Of a stretch of DNA of 64,000 nt, positions 44,882-56,100 are shown in pieces. Position numbers and translations under genes: made by a program. The notes under the pieces are model-generated. The model saw only the letters and a list, made by a program, of their open reading frames with translations, had not been told where the DNA came from and searched no databases. Position 1 is the first letter of the stretch. Every line of letters starts with the position of its first letter. The stretch comes from Terfezia claveryi (lineage: Eukaryota; Ascomycota; Pezizomycetes; Pezizales; Pezizaceae). Location: positions 186,001 through 250,000 of the forward strand of contig WHUX01000043.1 of NCBI GenBank assembly GCA_015179025.1. Direction: 5' to 3'.

Positions 44882-45465
44882 ATAGTAGAAAAGTAGATTG
44901 CACCAGACAGAGCTGCAAAAACTGAGTCTAGGTGGGGAATGGGATAGCGGTCCATTGGTGTGATGCTATTGATCCCTCTAAAGTCTATACAGAATCTGTA
45001 TTTCCCATTTTGTAGTACCATCACCACAGGAGATGCTACTAGACCTGAGCCCTTCTCGATGATGTCCAGCTCCTTCAGAGTTTTCATGCTCTCTGATATC
45101 AGTCAGGATGTTCTTGGAGATTCTCTATATGGTTGGTTTCTTGAGGGCATCTTGTCTTTGGTTATTTCTATCTTCATCAGTGGTAGATCCACTTTGCCCA
45201 GGCAACATCCTTCGAAGGCGAAGCATGCCATGAATTTCCTGATCAGGGCCGCTAATTGGTCTTTCATTTCCCTTATCAGATTCTTGTCGATCATGATCAT
45301 CAGTTTGTCGAACTGTGTATCTGGTCGTAAGGGTTCCTCCAATTCTAGTATCAATTTCTCTACGTTTCTTCCATTAACCTCCACTTCTGCTGAGAGTCCG
45401 AAGGGTCCTGCCGTGGCTTTATCCGGATCCTCACTTTTCCTTATTGTCTTCACTTCCTCTTCCAA
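44882..45465 (-). pseudogene. RT N-terminal half (inverted copy)
   Basis: Two minus frames, 45103-45465 and 44791-45087: FMACFAFEGCCLGKVDLPLM, NQPYRESPRTS, then MKTLKELDIIEKGSGLVASP, VVMVLQNGKYRFCIDFRGIN (the CVDYR-x-LN box), SITPMDRYPIPHLDSVFAAL. These are standard Ty3 RT entry motifs. A short frameshift lies near 45095. It is cut by the MITE after FSTI. Confidence 0.85.
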
Positions 45466-45573
45466 CTATTTCTTCTTAAACTTCGTTTTGTATTCCTTTT
45501 TCTTGTATTCCTTCTCTTTCTCCATTCTTGATTCTTCTTTCTTCTTTGCCTTTGTCCTTACTTTCTCTAGTGA

Positions 45574-47202
45574 TCAGCACAATTGTCTATTTCTTTCCTC
45601 CTCTGCTACTATGATCCCTCCTTCCAATGATATCTCTGCCCTCAATTCTTTTCCCACTACGTTGTCTAAGTATTTGGCTATATCTCTATCCCTTCTCTTA
45701 CCAAATTTCCCTTTTTCTATATCCCTCTTTTCTTTTCTGTCCCACTGCCTTGTTGTTTTCTTGCCAATATCTCTGTTTCCCATTTCGATCAGGTCCCATC
45801 TTTCCATCAATAATTCATCTGCCTTTTCGACCGGTTTGGGTTCTACATTCTGGTGCCAGAATTCATCCAGTGTCGATATTGTCTGTTGTTTATTCCATGG
45901 GGGGGTCGATATACCCTGTAATTGTAGTATGCTCGGTTGTTGACCCTGTGTCAGTGTCTCCATTGTCGTCGAGGTTCTCAAGTTGTAGCCATTTTAGATC
46001 ACTTCTAGAGTTGCAAAGTAAGTCATTTTTGTATTTGATTTTAGTATTCTCACTGTTCCCATCACTTCTACTTTATTTAACTTTATTGGAGAGTCGCACA
46101 TATTTAAGAATGTCAGAATGGGTGTGTCTCTGTACATGAGTGTTGAGGGGATCCATCCCTGTAGTTCTCTTGAGACGTCCACAAAAGATCTAGGTGAGAA
46201 TAGTAGTGTTTGGCGTTCTGGGAACATTGTTGACATACTTACTGGTATCAGTACATCTCAGTGTGGGGGAATCACCATGTCCTTCAACAGGAGTACTGTA
46301 TTCTTTAATGTCATTCATCTATCTTTCGAATAGTAGTCTGCTATAGGGACTTCCACCTTCCCTATTCTGATTACTCCTTCGCTCTCAATGAAGTCCATGC
46401 CATACGCCTTCGTCGCATCTCTACCTATCAGGAAGTTACACTCAAGCTCTTTCATGACCTGGAATTCCACCACTATCTTTACCACTTTCCCATATGTTGT
46501 ATTCCCCCTCAAGGCTTCCGCATTAGGGATATATATTGGGACCAGGGCAAAACCTAGGGTAGGGGACACACCTCCTCCTACACCACCAAAACAAGGTCCA
46601 TGGTTGGTGTTTTGGTTGATCTTTATCTCTAGGGCTCTCGATTTCAATACATCCAACCGGATCAGGCATTGACCACCTAAGTCTCCACAGCCCATTACCG
46701 TCGGTATGTTTCCTTTTGGGGTTGAGAGCCAAACTTCTAGAGGTAGAGGATGGCCATTGAGGAATGACAGCCCGTCTCCTATAGAAGGAGGTGTAGTAAG
46801 TTCCATTACCTTCAGTTTGTCTGCTTTTGGCACAGTTCTGGATCTCGTGAACGAAAGAAAAGAGTTGACTACTTTGACTGCATATGTTGTTGATTGATGT
46901 GAAGATGAGTCTGATGAGCACTGGTCATCCTCTTCCATGTTCTCTGATTCATCATCTGTCAGTACCTTTGTATTGTAGATCTTTTTATTTGGTCTATTGT
47001 CTCTTGTTTTGCTCTCCTTTTCTTTCTCTACTTCCTTCTTGACTTCTTCTGTATTCTCCTTCTTTGGCCACCTCGATCCATATCCTCTATCTCTGTTCCT
47101 GTTCTCTGTTACCGGCTTCCAATCTCTCTTCCCTTTCCCGCCTGTTTTGTCTCTGTTCTCAGCTCTATCCTGGTGGGATCTTCGTTTCAGCTTCTCTGCC
47201 AT
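45574..47202 (-). pseudogene. Gag C-terminal, protease and linker (inverted copy)
   Basis: Three minus frames (46315-47202, 45994-46236, 45574-45981) parallel 40195-41690 of the host element with high identity. They include VMGCGDLGGQCLIRLDVLKS, where the host has CGDSGG, so the protease Ser is changed to Leu here, then FLIGRDATKAYGMDFIESE. The linker continues past the host break as KFGKRRDRDIAKYLDNVVGK, showing what the host copy lost. Stops at about 45990 and 46240 separate the frames. Confidence 0.8.
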
Positions 47203-48445
47203 CTCATGTCTTTGGATTAACTCATTTCAGAACTCTTTTTGATTGTATTGTTTTCATGATATGACCATAAGGTCTGGGGCATGTGGTGACAACCCTTTCC
47301 ACACTTCTCTCATTGTCTCCACTTCTGATATTTATGGTTCAGCTCTTCTGTGCATCGCAGCTTTTTCATAGAAGTACTCTTCCACAGTTTCCTTCCAGGG
47401 CTTGAATGTCCTTGCGTCTGCTCTTTCTTTGCTTCTCCTCAGATCTTCACCGACCCCATCATGCAGGAGATACGCCCACCCTTCCAAAGACCTGGTATAT
47501 GGTTGATTGTCCGGTAGGATGGATATGAACCATTCTCTAGCTACCCCCTTCATACATCTCGGTAGCACTGACAGAACTCTGGTCTTTCCATATATCTCAG
47601 ATATCACTTCCAGGGATTTTATATAGTGCTCGACGTCTTTTCCCTCAAATTCACCGATATCCTCTACTTTTAGTGGTGTCTCTCTTTGATTGGAGCTTGG
47701 GCGGTAGCTCCCCCGTCCTCCGCCATATCGATCTCGTGACTAGTCTTCCCCTCTCCTATCACGAGGTCTGTCTTCTCTTCTTCTTCTCTCCTCTCTTCTC
47801 CTTTCTCTTCTTCAGTCGTCTTCACTCCTTCTTTTACCCAAACCTGCTTCTGTTATTCTGAAGTCTTCCTCGTTGTCATTAGTATCTTCCTCTTGAGTCT
47901 CCAGCCCTTCTCGTCCTTGTCCACCTCTCATATGTACTCTCTCATGTAAAGGGGGTTCGGTGTCTGAATGTGAGTCATAATCAGGGGGAATCGAGGGTCT
48001 GGAGTTTCTTGACTCAGAGTATGACATCACTGCTAACCCAATGTATCGTTCTTTGTATGTCGGGGTTTTATATTAGGCTCTCTTCTCTAGTCTATAGTCC
48101 TCATTCTTTTGTTCTAATGAGGAGACCCTCCAGTTGAACTCGTCGAACTTCCTTACCATTGAGTGTTGCAGCTTTTCGAGTATTTCATTCCTTTTCACCT
48201 CCATCTCGTTCATCATCTTATTCATTTCAGCTATTCTGGATCCCTATTTATCACTCTCGGTTTCCGGTCTCCTTCCCTTGCTCTTTTGTCTTCGGTTTGC
48301 TTGGGGGATGGTCGTCCTCGGTTCTTCGGCTTCCTCATCTCCCATTTCCTCCCTTGTGTCAGTATCATCTTCCTTTTCTATTTCTTTTATCTGGCTTTCC
48401 TCCTGTTGTTTGAGGAGGGCATCTATGTCAGGGTATACGATGTCT
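47203..48445 (-). pseudogene. Gag N-terminal part and leader (inverted copy)
   Basis: The minus strand carries MMSYSESRNSRPSIPPDYDS (47812-48030), the coiled coil near 48130-48250, and the capsid piece 47332-47607. It keeps sense codons at the four places where the host copy has stops, but has its own breaks near 47220-47330. The leader ends at 48445 next to unrelated RNase H sequence. Confidence 0.8.
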
Positions 48446-50363
48446 TTTTATCTCAAGATCACTCTCACCTGCAGAGAAGAACTACTCAGCAACGGAGCTG
48501 GAATGTCTGGGAGTGTATTGGTCATTCACAAAATTATCATACTACCTGGACGGGTCTTTAGTGACAGTGATAACAGACCACCACGCACTGCAATGGCTAT
48601 GGTCAATAAAGTAATCAACGAACTGCCGCCTTCACAAATGGGCAATGCTACTAGGACCTATGGAAAACAAGATAAAAATCATACATAAACCAGGACTGGT
48701 GTACTCTAATGTAGACCCACTCTCAAGACACCCATCTCCGTACACATTCACAACTACGGTATCGTCAATAAACTCTAACCTCATGAGAAAGGTGACCTCC
48801 TCCTATGAAACAGATGAAACGTTCGGAGGATACATTCGAGCAACTGGAGAAATGGGGCTGGTGGACCCAACTCGAATAGACACTGACGAGAGATTCAGAT
48901 GGAATGACGAGGGGATACTATTCAGAGTAGAAGGAGAGTTAAACAGAATATGTGTACCACAAAACTGTAGGATCAAGGTTATACAGGCATTACATAATGA
49001 AATGGGCTACCTAGGATACAAAAGAACCCTGGAAAAAGCAAAAGAGAGACTATACTAGCCAAAAATGGCGAAGGACATTAAGATATACTGTCGCTCATGC
49101 TATAACTGTCAGGTAGTAAAAACAGATATATCAAGGAAGCCTAGAATCCTACAGCCAATCCCCGCCATAGCTCCAATACATACGGTATGCATAAACTTTG
49201 TAGAGGGCTTGCCGCCCTCTAGAAGTTTTGACTCCTTAGCAACCTGTACAGATAAGTATACCAAAGCGGTCAGACTGATCCCCTGCAAGAAGTCAGATAC
49301 AGCCAAACAATTCACAAAAATATACTTTGACATGATATTCTCAACCTGGAGAGTACCATCAGTAATCATTAGTGATAGGGACAGACGGTTCACATCTAAC
49401 TTCTGGAAAACATTAATGTCCCTGGCAGGAATAAAGCTGGCAATGACAACAGCATACTATCCACAGGCTGATGGCCAATCAGAATGAATGAACAGAACGA
49501 TAGAGGCAACGTTGCGAATAATGATACTCGAGTCAACAGAACAGTGGACACAACTCCTACCGGCAGTAGAGTTCGCCCATAACTCATCCATAAACCTATC
49601 AACTGGAAAATCACCATTTGCTCTACTATACAGTGGACTACCAGAAAACTTTGGAGACAAAGCTACATGGAAAAATTTCAGACACTCACTGACTGCAGAG
49701 GAAATGGCAGCAGACCTGATAAAAAGGAGAGTAGAGGCGGAAGAAGTATTGAGAAGAGCACAGACAGCACAGAAAAAGCATTACGACAGGAAACATACAC
49801 CGATAAAATTCCTACTTGGGGACCTCACATACCTATGACTACATAGGAGAAAGAAACTAGACCCGGTATCCCAGGTGGTCCAAGTAGTAGAAGTGGTGTC
49901 ACTAGTCGCATACAGGATAAAGGTACCTCAGGGTTCGAAGATGCATGATGTTGTCTCAATAGAACACCTATGGAAATATAAGGCCAGGGAAGGAACGGCG
50001 AACTTGACCCCGAGAATGAATACGGCGAATGAACCAAAAATAAGAAAAATCCTGGGGGAAAGGATATGGAAGGACAGACAGGAGGTACTATGCTTGAGAG
50101 AAGAGGAAGAGATAGCAGAGGCAGTATGGGAATTAATTGAGACATTGGGTGAGGACTTGAGTTTGCTAAAGGAATTTAGGGAAAGAAGTGAAGGAGTGAT
50201 GAAGGAGTCAAAAGAAATGAAAACGGAGGAGAACAGGAATGAGAACACGGGAAGGACTATGATTGATGGGATTACGGCAGCAAATGAGGAAGATCTGGAA
50301 GAGAAAAGTGGCCCAAGAAGGTCAGGTAGAACAAGAAGACTCCTACAGAGGTTAAAGGATTAG
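48446..50363 (+). pseudogene. RNase H tail, integrase and C terminus of the host element
   Basis: Plus strand. It begins inside RNase H (SRSLSPAEK text in shifted phase), then 48645-49058 (ETFGGYIRATGEMGLVDPTR, ending with the H2C2 His pair), 49065-49487 with IYCRSCYNCQVVKTD, FVEGLPPSRSFDSLATCTDK and SVIISDRDRRFTSNFWKTLM (catalytic Asp), ending YYPQADGQSE-stop, 49488-49838 (NRTIEATLRIMILESTEQW), and 49875-50363 (C-terminal tail). The stop at 49485 is TGA where the inverted copy has CGA. Stops also lie at 49056 and 49836. Confidence 0.85.
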
Positions 50364-50390
50364 AAGGACAGTCCGGGTCGGACTTATATT

Positions 50391-50404
50391 GGAGGGGGGG
50401 AAGA
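50391..50404 (+). promoter_or_regulatory. Polypurine tract
   Basis: GGAGGGGGGGAAGA directly precedes the 3' LTR; it primes plus-strand DNA synthesis in LTR elements. The same tract abuts the inverted LTR at 41908-41921. Confidence 0.85.
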
Positions 50405-50625
50405 TGTAAGGTAGTGATCCTTTATCCGCACATGATGAGACTAGCTCCCCATAAGCCTAGATATTCCATATTGGGGAGACTAGCTCCCCAATGAACCTGT
50501 ACATTAGGATATGACTAAGGAGGCTAGCTCTTTGGTCTAAAGACTAGCTCCCTAGTGAGCTGTACTTAAGGCTCGACGGGGGAGAAAGAATGGAAACCAT
50601 CCTGCATACAAGCGTCTACCTTACA
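50405..50625 (+). repeat. 3' LTR (221 bp)
   Basis: Same ends and length as the 5' LTR at 38494. The right flank GACCC completes the target duplication. Confidence 0.92.
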
Positions 50626-51358
50626 GACCCGAGAGGGCTATTGCGTAGTATGTTTGGATTATGGTAAAGGATGGATTTCCACCAAGTTATAAGCATCGCG
50701 CACAGGATATAAGCAATAAATGGCAAATATTTCAACAAGGATGAAGAGAGGGATATAGTAAATCCTATGTCCTTAAGAACCCTCGAAATCATCGGGAGAA
50801 GTGACTTTAGTAACAAGGAGCAATATCCCTCCTTCTTTCGAAGCCCATTCCTCCGTAACTACTTCCATCTATATCATTAGAGCCCACTATATTGACTACT
50901 TCCTTAACTGCAGCCCAGGCTTCAACAAGATCTATTATCACCATCAGTAGAGAGCCCGAGCAGCTTCCTCCAGCAATATTGAGGTACAGGCCAATTTCCT
51001 TCGAGAACTGACCAATCTGATATGACGGGAGATCGCCTAGGATGACATGGAACGCAATAAGAAGAGTATCACGATGGGCAATAGCTTTTGGGCCGTGGCT
51101 ATTCTGTGTGTTGGAGGTAGAAGTACCTCAATTTCTGGGAGACCACATCAATTCTACAGTATCTTACAGACTCCGGTGGTCTTTGAGTAGTCATTCCACC
51201 AATATATGTATATGTATTTATACTGAGCATCTTAATCTTCAGAGGTGGGTCTAGCATGAGGCTATATTCCTAGTGTTTTCCAGCAGCTATATGAGTGGCA
51301 AAGTCAGTCTAGAGTATACCGAGTCGTAGGGTATTGCAATAGAAAATGATGGGATGTA
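50626..51358. other. Unassigned stretch
   Basis: Short frames at 50616-50816 (minus) and 51042-51254 (plus) have no recognised features. TATGTATATGTATTTATA near 51205 is AT-rich. I see nothing else. Confidence 0.35.
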
Positions 51359-51753
51359 CAGTATACTCTCGATATAAGAATATCGTCGGGTGGGGGGGGA
51401 ATATTCTTATATCAAATATATTCTTATGTCAAATGCTAGGGTAACTACTAAAGGTGTAGATCAATATAAGAGAATTAACGTGTGGTAGAGGAAGAACTAG
51501 GTACAGGAGGACCAGGAATAGCCCTGAATGAAGTGAAGAGGGCAGTAACTCGCCATGTGAGATCAGGATGTATATTTGCATAGTCATATATCTCCTTGCA
51601 TTCTACTTCAGTCCACCCTTGACATTTCAATGCACCAGTGGCAGGCATATAGAATTAGTTCGGTGGTATGTAGGTGTAGTAGTATTGTGTGTCACAGTGT
51701 TGTTTTGGCGGCATTGTGTGCTATGGTATAGCATTGTTGGTTGTGCGATTATC

Positions 51754-51789
<36 letters not shown>

Positions 51790-51982
51790 TTGGTTGTGCG
51801 GGGTATTTCTTATCGATAAGCCTTCCTATTCTGGCTAGGCTGTTTATACATTACCCAATCAGGTACTTTTGCTATAAGAATACATACCTTAGTAAACAAC
51901 CGCGAAAAAATAAGAATATTCTTCTACCAAATATACTCTTATTTTGTATGGGGGCGGGGGGGGATATACCAAGAGTATACTG
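51359..51982. mobile_element. 624-bp pogo/mariner-like MITE
   Basis: Left end CAGTATACTCTCGATATAAG and right end, inverted, CAGTATACTCTTGGTATATC: 12 identical bases, then a few changes. TA dinucleotides flank both ends (51357-51358, 51983-51984), the target rule of Tc1/mariner elements. Near both ends are G-runs (TGGGGGGGG) and ATAAGAATATTCTTAT hairpins. No transposase frame, so non-autonomous. CAGTATA ends recall the pogo group. Confidence 0.75.
51748..51785 (+). mobile_element. Tiny retroposed insertion: 10 bp plus poly(A), 15-bp TSD
   Basis: ATTGTTGGTTGTGCG occurs at 51733-51747 and again at 51786-51800, flanking ATTATCAAGT and 28 adenines. A perfect 15-bp duplication around a poly(A) tail is the mark of target-primed reverse transcription; almost all of the copied RNA was lost. 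It lies inside the MITE and so is younger than it. Confidence 0.75.
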
Positions 51983-51984
51983 TA

Positions 51985-53119
51985 GTGCTTTCCTGTTCAG
52001 CAATTGATTGGTGAATCTTTAGCTTTCAACCGATACAACCTAAAGTCACATGCTTCGAGAGAACCGCCTGGTCAGGCTAAACAGTATCTAATTGAATTAC
52101 TAAATATGTACTTACTCCGTATAGTTCCGTGCAAAAAGAGCGCCAGAGGCATCGACAACCAGCAGCAAGAGCATGGCTAGGTATAGTAGCAGCGAGCTTC
52201 AGTGCATTTTGCTGAATAGCGAGGAGGACTTTTGGGACTCATGCAGTCAGGATCTAGCAATACCGAGGGCACGGACCTATTAATCGACAACCGAATGCAC
52301 GGATATTTGTCCCTGTTCCCCTAAGCTGGGAACTGCAAAAGGTGGATTGAGGAGGACAACGAAGGCATAAATATTTTCGGGTGAAGTGGCTGTTGAGGAA
52401 GGACCGAAGGGGAAAAGATGGCGTCCTCCCTAGTCATCTACTTGCTCAATCGGATACCTGCTCAATCGGATAAATATTGGACAATTGCGAATGGGTGGGA
52501 GGCCGTTTCGCACCAGATGTTACGATTGGACCCGCCCTATCTCGGAGGATATTACTTTGAGGCTGTAAGAGGCTTCCACCAGCACGGGTTTCTCTTTGTT
52601 TGGATTTCAACTTGGGCACGGTTATTGATTCCTTCGGTGGTGGGAAACATGGGAATGATATTTGGTTTTTCCTCACCTAAACGTTCTTTTCGGTCCTCTC
52701 GCTTGTACTGTACCTCTTCTGATGGATCTTCTGCGGTTTTGATCTAGTCTTTTTACGATGATGGTTTGCCGGGGTTAGATATTTCACCTGCGCAGTTTTG
52801 TTGTTATGAGATACGCTACCGGGTACTAATTTACCAAAACAAAAAGGCAAGATGCCGTGCAGAATAGTTGAACACGTGACTGCTAGTGCGGGGTATCTCG
52901 GACCAGGACTGGCCCCGACGATTCAAATTTATATACTCATATTCTATCCTAGGCACCCAACGAATCCAATAGGTAGGTACCGTATCGAGACGTCGAGAGG
53001 CCGGAGTGCACATGCTTATAGTCTGGTAGCTAAGCATATATACATACCCAGGATCGTTATAAATTAACGCGCACAGCAATTTCTGAACTGTGGCGCATTT
53101 TAGAGACGGCTCTAGCGAG
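51985..53119. other. Intergenic and promoter region of the ankyrin-HET gene
   Basis: The 52418-52747 frame (plus, 109 residues, MASSLVIYLLNRIPAQSDKY) is not recognised, and its upstream part belongs to a repeat shared with 63747. CTCAATCGGATACCTG is tandemly duplicated near 52445. A possible TATA box, GTTATAAATTA, lies at 53056-53066, about 60 bp before the ATG. Confidence 0.4.
52318..52505 (+). repeat. Repeat shared with 63747-63865
   Basis: CCCCTAAG, then AAGGTGGATTGAGGA, GCATAAATATTTT, GGCTGTTGAGGAAGGAC and ATTGCGAATGGGTGGGAG; the right-edge copy has the same words in order with gaps. It is probably a small non-coding mobile repeat. Confidence 0.5.
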
Positions 53120-56100
53120 ATGAGCGTAGATGATGTGAATATCAATAGCACAAGTGAGAGGTGCTATGAGTTGGCATTAATAGCAGCTGCATATCGGGGA
53201 AATCAAGAAATTGTATCACTACTGCTGGATCGAGGAGCAGAGGTCAACATCAGAGGTGGCGACTATGGGTCTGCATTAGGTGCGGCAGCATCTTCCGGGC
53301 AAAAGGAAATTGTATCACTACTGCTGGATCGAGGAGCGGATGTCAACAGCACAGGCGGTCACTATGGATATGCATTATATAAAGCCGGAGGTAAGGAAAA
53401 TGTATCACGAATGCCTGATCGAAGAACAGATTTCATCACAAGTCGGTCTGCATTATATAAAGCTGCATCTTCCGGACATAAGGAAATTGTATCACTGCTG
53501 TTGGATCGAGGAGCAGATGTCAACATTGCAGGTGGTGACTGTGGGTCCGCATTAGGTGCGGCTGCATCTGGTGGATATAAAGAAATTGTATCACTGCTGT
53601 TGGATCGAGGAGCAGATGTCAACATCACAGGTGGTGACTATGAGTCCGCATTAGGTGCGGCTGCATCTGGTGGATATAAGGAAATTGTATCACTGCTGTT
53701 GGATCGAGGAGCAGATGTCAACATTGCAGGTGGTGACTATGGGTCTGCATTAGGTGCGGCTGCATCTGGTGGATATAAGGAAATTGTCTCACTTTTACTG
53801 GATCGAGGAGCGGATGTCAACATCACAGGCGGCGACTATGGGTCTGCATTAGGTGTAGCTGCATATCATGGACACGAGCATATTTTGTTGCTACTGATAA
53901 TCCGACGAGCAGATGTCAATGCTGTCAGTGGTAACGGGAAATATGGAACTGCATTGGCTGCGGCTGCACTGCAAGGCAACGCGACAGCTGTCTCGCTACT
54001 GCTAGAGAGTAAGGCAAATCCCAACACTGTCAGTGGACTCTATGGAACCGCATTGGCCGCAGCTTCATACAAAGGCCATGGAGATGTTCTGTCAAAGCTG
54101 CTGGCAGATCCAGTGACAGACATCAACACCATAGGTGGTCAGTATGGGACTGCACTTGGTGCAGCTTTTGCCGCGGCGGCGCCAAACTACGCCCAAATCT
54201 CAACGTGCGCCAAGTTACTGTTAGATCATGGAGCCGATATCAACCTCGTGGACTCTACGCATGGGTCACTATTGGGTAAGGCGGTGCATGAGGGCAACAA
54301 GGAACTTGTCCCGCTCCTGCTGAGCCATGGAGCTGATGCTTTTCATGTGGGCGGCGAGTATGAAACTGTTACGGGTGAATATCCGACTGCGTTAGACGCA
54401 GCCTGGTCTGCCAAAGTCAGCGAAGATTTCGTTTCACTGCTATCCAGGACCATGAATGATCCAGTCCAAATAATGGATACTGCTCCTTGGGCTCCCTTTC
54501 CAATGCCGTTCAGGGGCACTTTGACATCTATGGAAATGTTTGGTGAAACACCCCGTGCGTCTCCCCTTGGTGCGTGCTATGACTGCCTTAAAGCTATTGT
54601 CAACAACCGGACGCGTACGTGGGACGGTAACCTTAGTCCAGCACAGGCCGACCTTCCCTGCAAGTGCATCAACGAGCAATTGGTTGGAAAGACACTTGTG
54701 GCCCTTGTAGGGCTACATAAGGAGGCAGCTGAACGCTCTCAGGTCAGGCTCAAAAAAGAGATATATACTTATAAGTGCTGCTGACTGGCTCCAGGTGTGG
54801 ATCCGGAACGATATCCGTTATATGGTCAACCAAGGATATGACCTCGGTTTAGCATATGCTGCAGCTCGTGTTGCATGGAAGAACTTCAATGACCCAGGCT
54901 TCAATATTGCAATACACAGAAGCCAGTGGCTAGCTAAGGCAAAACAAATCGACGGAGTGAGGGAAAATGCAATTTACACGGATGTAACTGGACAGGATCT
55001 CATAAAATCCCCTTATGGTATCATGCCACGTCGGGTATGGGACTTGAAGAGTAATCGGGTGGTAGAATTCCGGATGCTTCACTCGGAAGTCCTCGCCAGG
55101 AAATGCTTATCTGGCAGTGTTGTTATCGATCTAGAAAAAGCGCCGTGCCCTCCCTTCTGGGCCATCACACACAGCTGGACCAATGAGATGCCGCAAGTCA
55201 AGACATCTATCAATCAGTATCAGTGGCCTACACCGCTGCCTCGATCGCTCGACCTGGATCATGGTGTACGAAGGGAACTGCTTAGCAAGGGAGCGGAGTA
55301 CGTGTGGCTTGATGTCTTATGCCTTCGCCAGTCTTCCACGGCAAATGATAAGACCAAAGTTGATGAATGGAAACTAGACGTGCCCACAATTGGCAATATA
55401 TACCGTGCAGCAGTAGGAATTGCACGTTACTTCAATGGCCTTGGACAGGCCTTCGACACAACTGGTTGGGACAAGCCACGACACTGGTTATGCCGAGCCT
55501 GGACCTTGCAAGAAATCAGAAGTGAAAACACAACATACAACGCAGGGATATTGCATACGACCAGGGGGCATGCACATATTATTATGAATACCGAAAGCCT
55601 GGTAGGTGGAAAAGTAATAACTTTGAGACAAGCCCTCCACCCTATTGTCAAGCTCGCTGCTCAAGTAGATAGCCCGAGTGGCTGTAGTGTTTACGAGCTT
55701 GTACAGCAAATGGCTAAGCGTCATGCAACACAACCCACCGACAAGGTTGCTGGGCTGTTTTATCTCCTCCGCACAACTCAATTGCCAACATATGATGCCG
55801 GCGTCCAAGATGGGGATGCATGGGCAAGATGTTTCCATGTGCTTCCCTTTGATCGCAAGATTGAGATCTTATTTGACTTTCCATACGCAGGCGATAGCTG
55901 CGGAAATAGAGACTACAGCACCACTCACAATTGCCATTGGTTTCCGACATGGAGACAACTGATGGAGTGGCCAGATCGTGACCCTACTTACGACCACACC
56001 GTGGCGGTATGCACACAGGGGCAGGCACACCTACATGGTCAGAAACCCGAGCACCTGTTTGTGTTTGACCTTTGGGCCATCTATGATGTTCATCTTTACG

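Larger units (their letters stand above)
41687..48445 (-). mobile_element. Inverted, 5'-truncated copy of the same Ty3/gypsy family
   Basis: On the minus strand it runs from a leader near 48445 (matching 38935 of the host element) through gag, protease, RT, RNase H and integrase to its 3' LTR. The 5' LTR and about 220 bp of leader are missing, so simple integrase-mediated insertion cannot explain it; recombination or template switching is needed. A 242-bp MITE interrupts RT at 44640-44881. Confidence 0.85.
38494..50625 (+). mobile_element. Ty3/gypsy element with 221-bp LTRs, middle replaced by an inverted copy
   Basis: The outer LTRs (38494-38714, 50405-50625) lie in the same orientation and are flanked by GACCC on both sides (38489-38493 and 50626-50630), a proper 5-bp target duplication. 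The 5' part codes gag and protease up to 41686 and the 3' part (from about 48446) codes RNase H, integrase and C terminus. Between them lies an inverted copy of the same family with its own LTR. Outer LTRs differ at about ten positions by eye. Confidence 0.88.

Noticed and set aside
44960..45943. Plus-strand 327-residue Ser/Phe-rich ORF
   Set aside because: Antisense to well-matched RT and protease-linker coding on the minus strand.
53090..53119. Upstream extension of the ankyrin frame to a GTG
   Set aside because: Nuclear genes start at ATG; the first in-frame ATG is at 53120.
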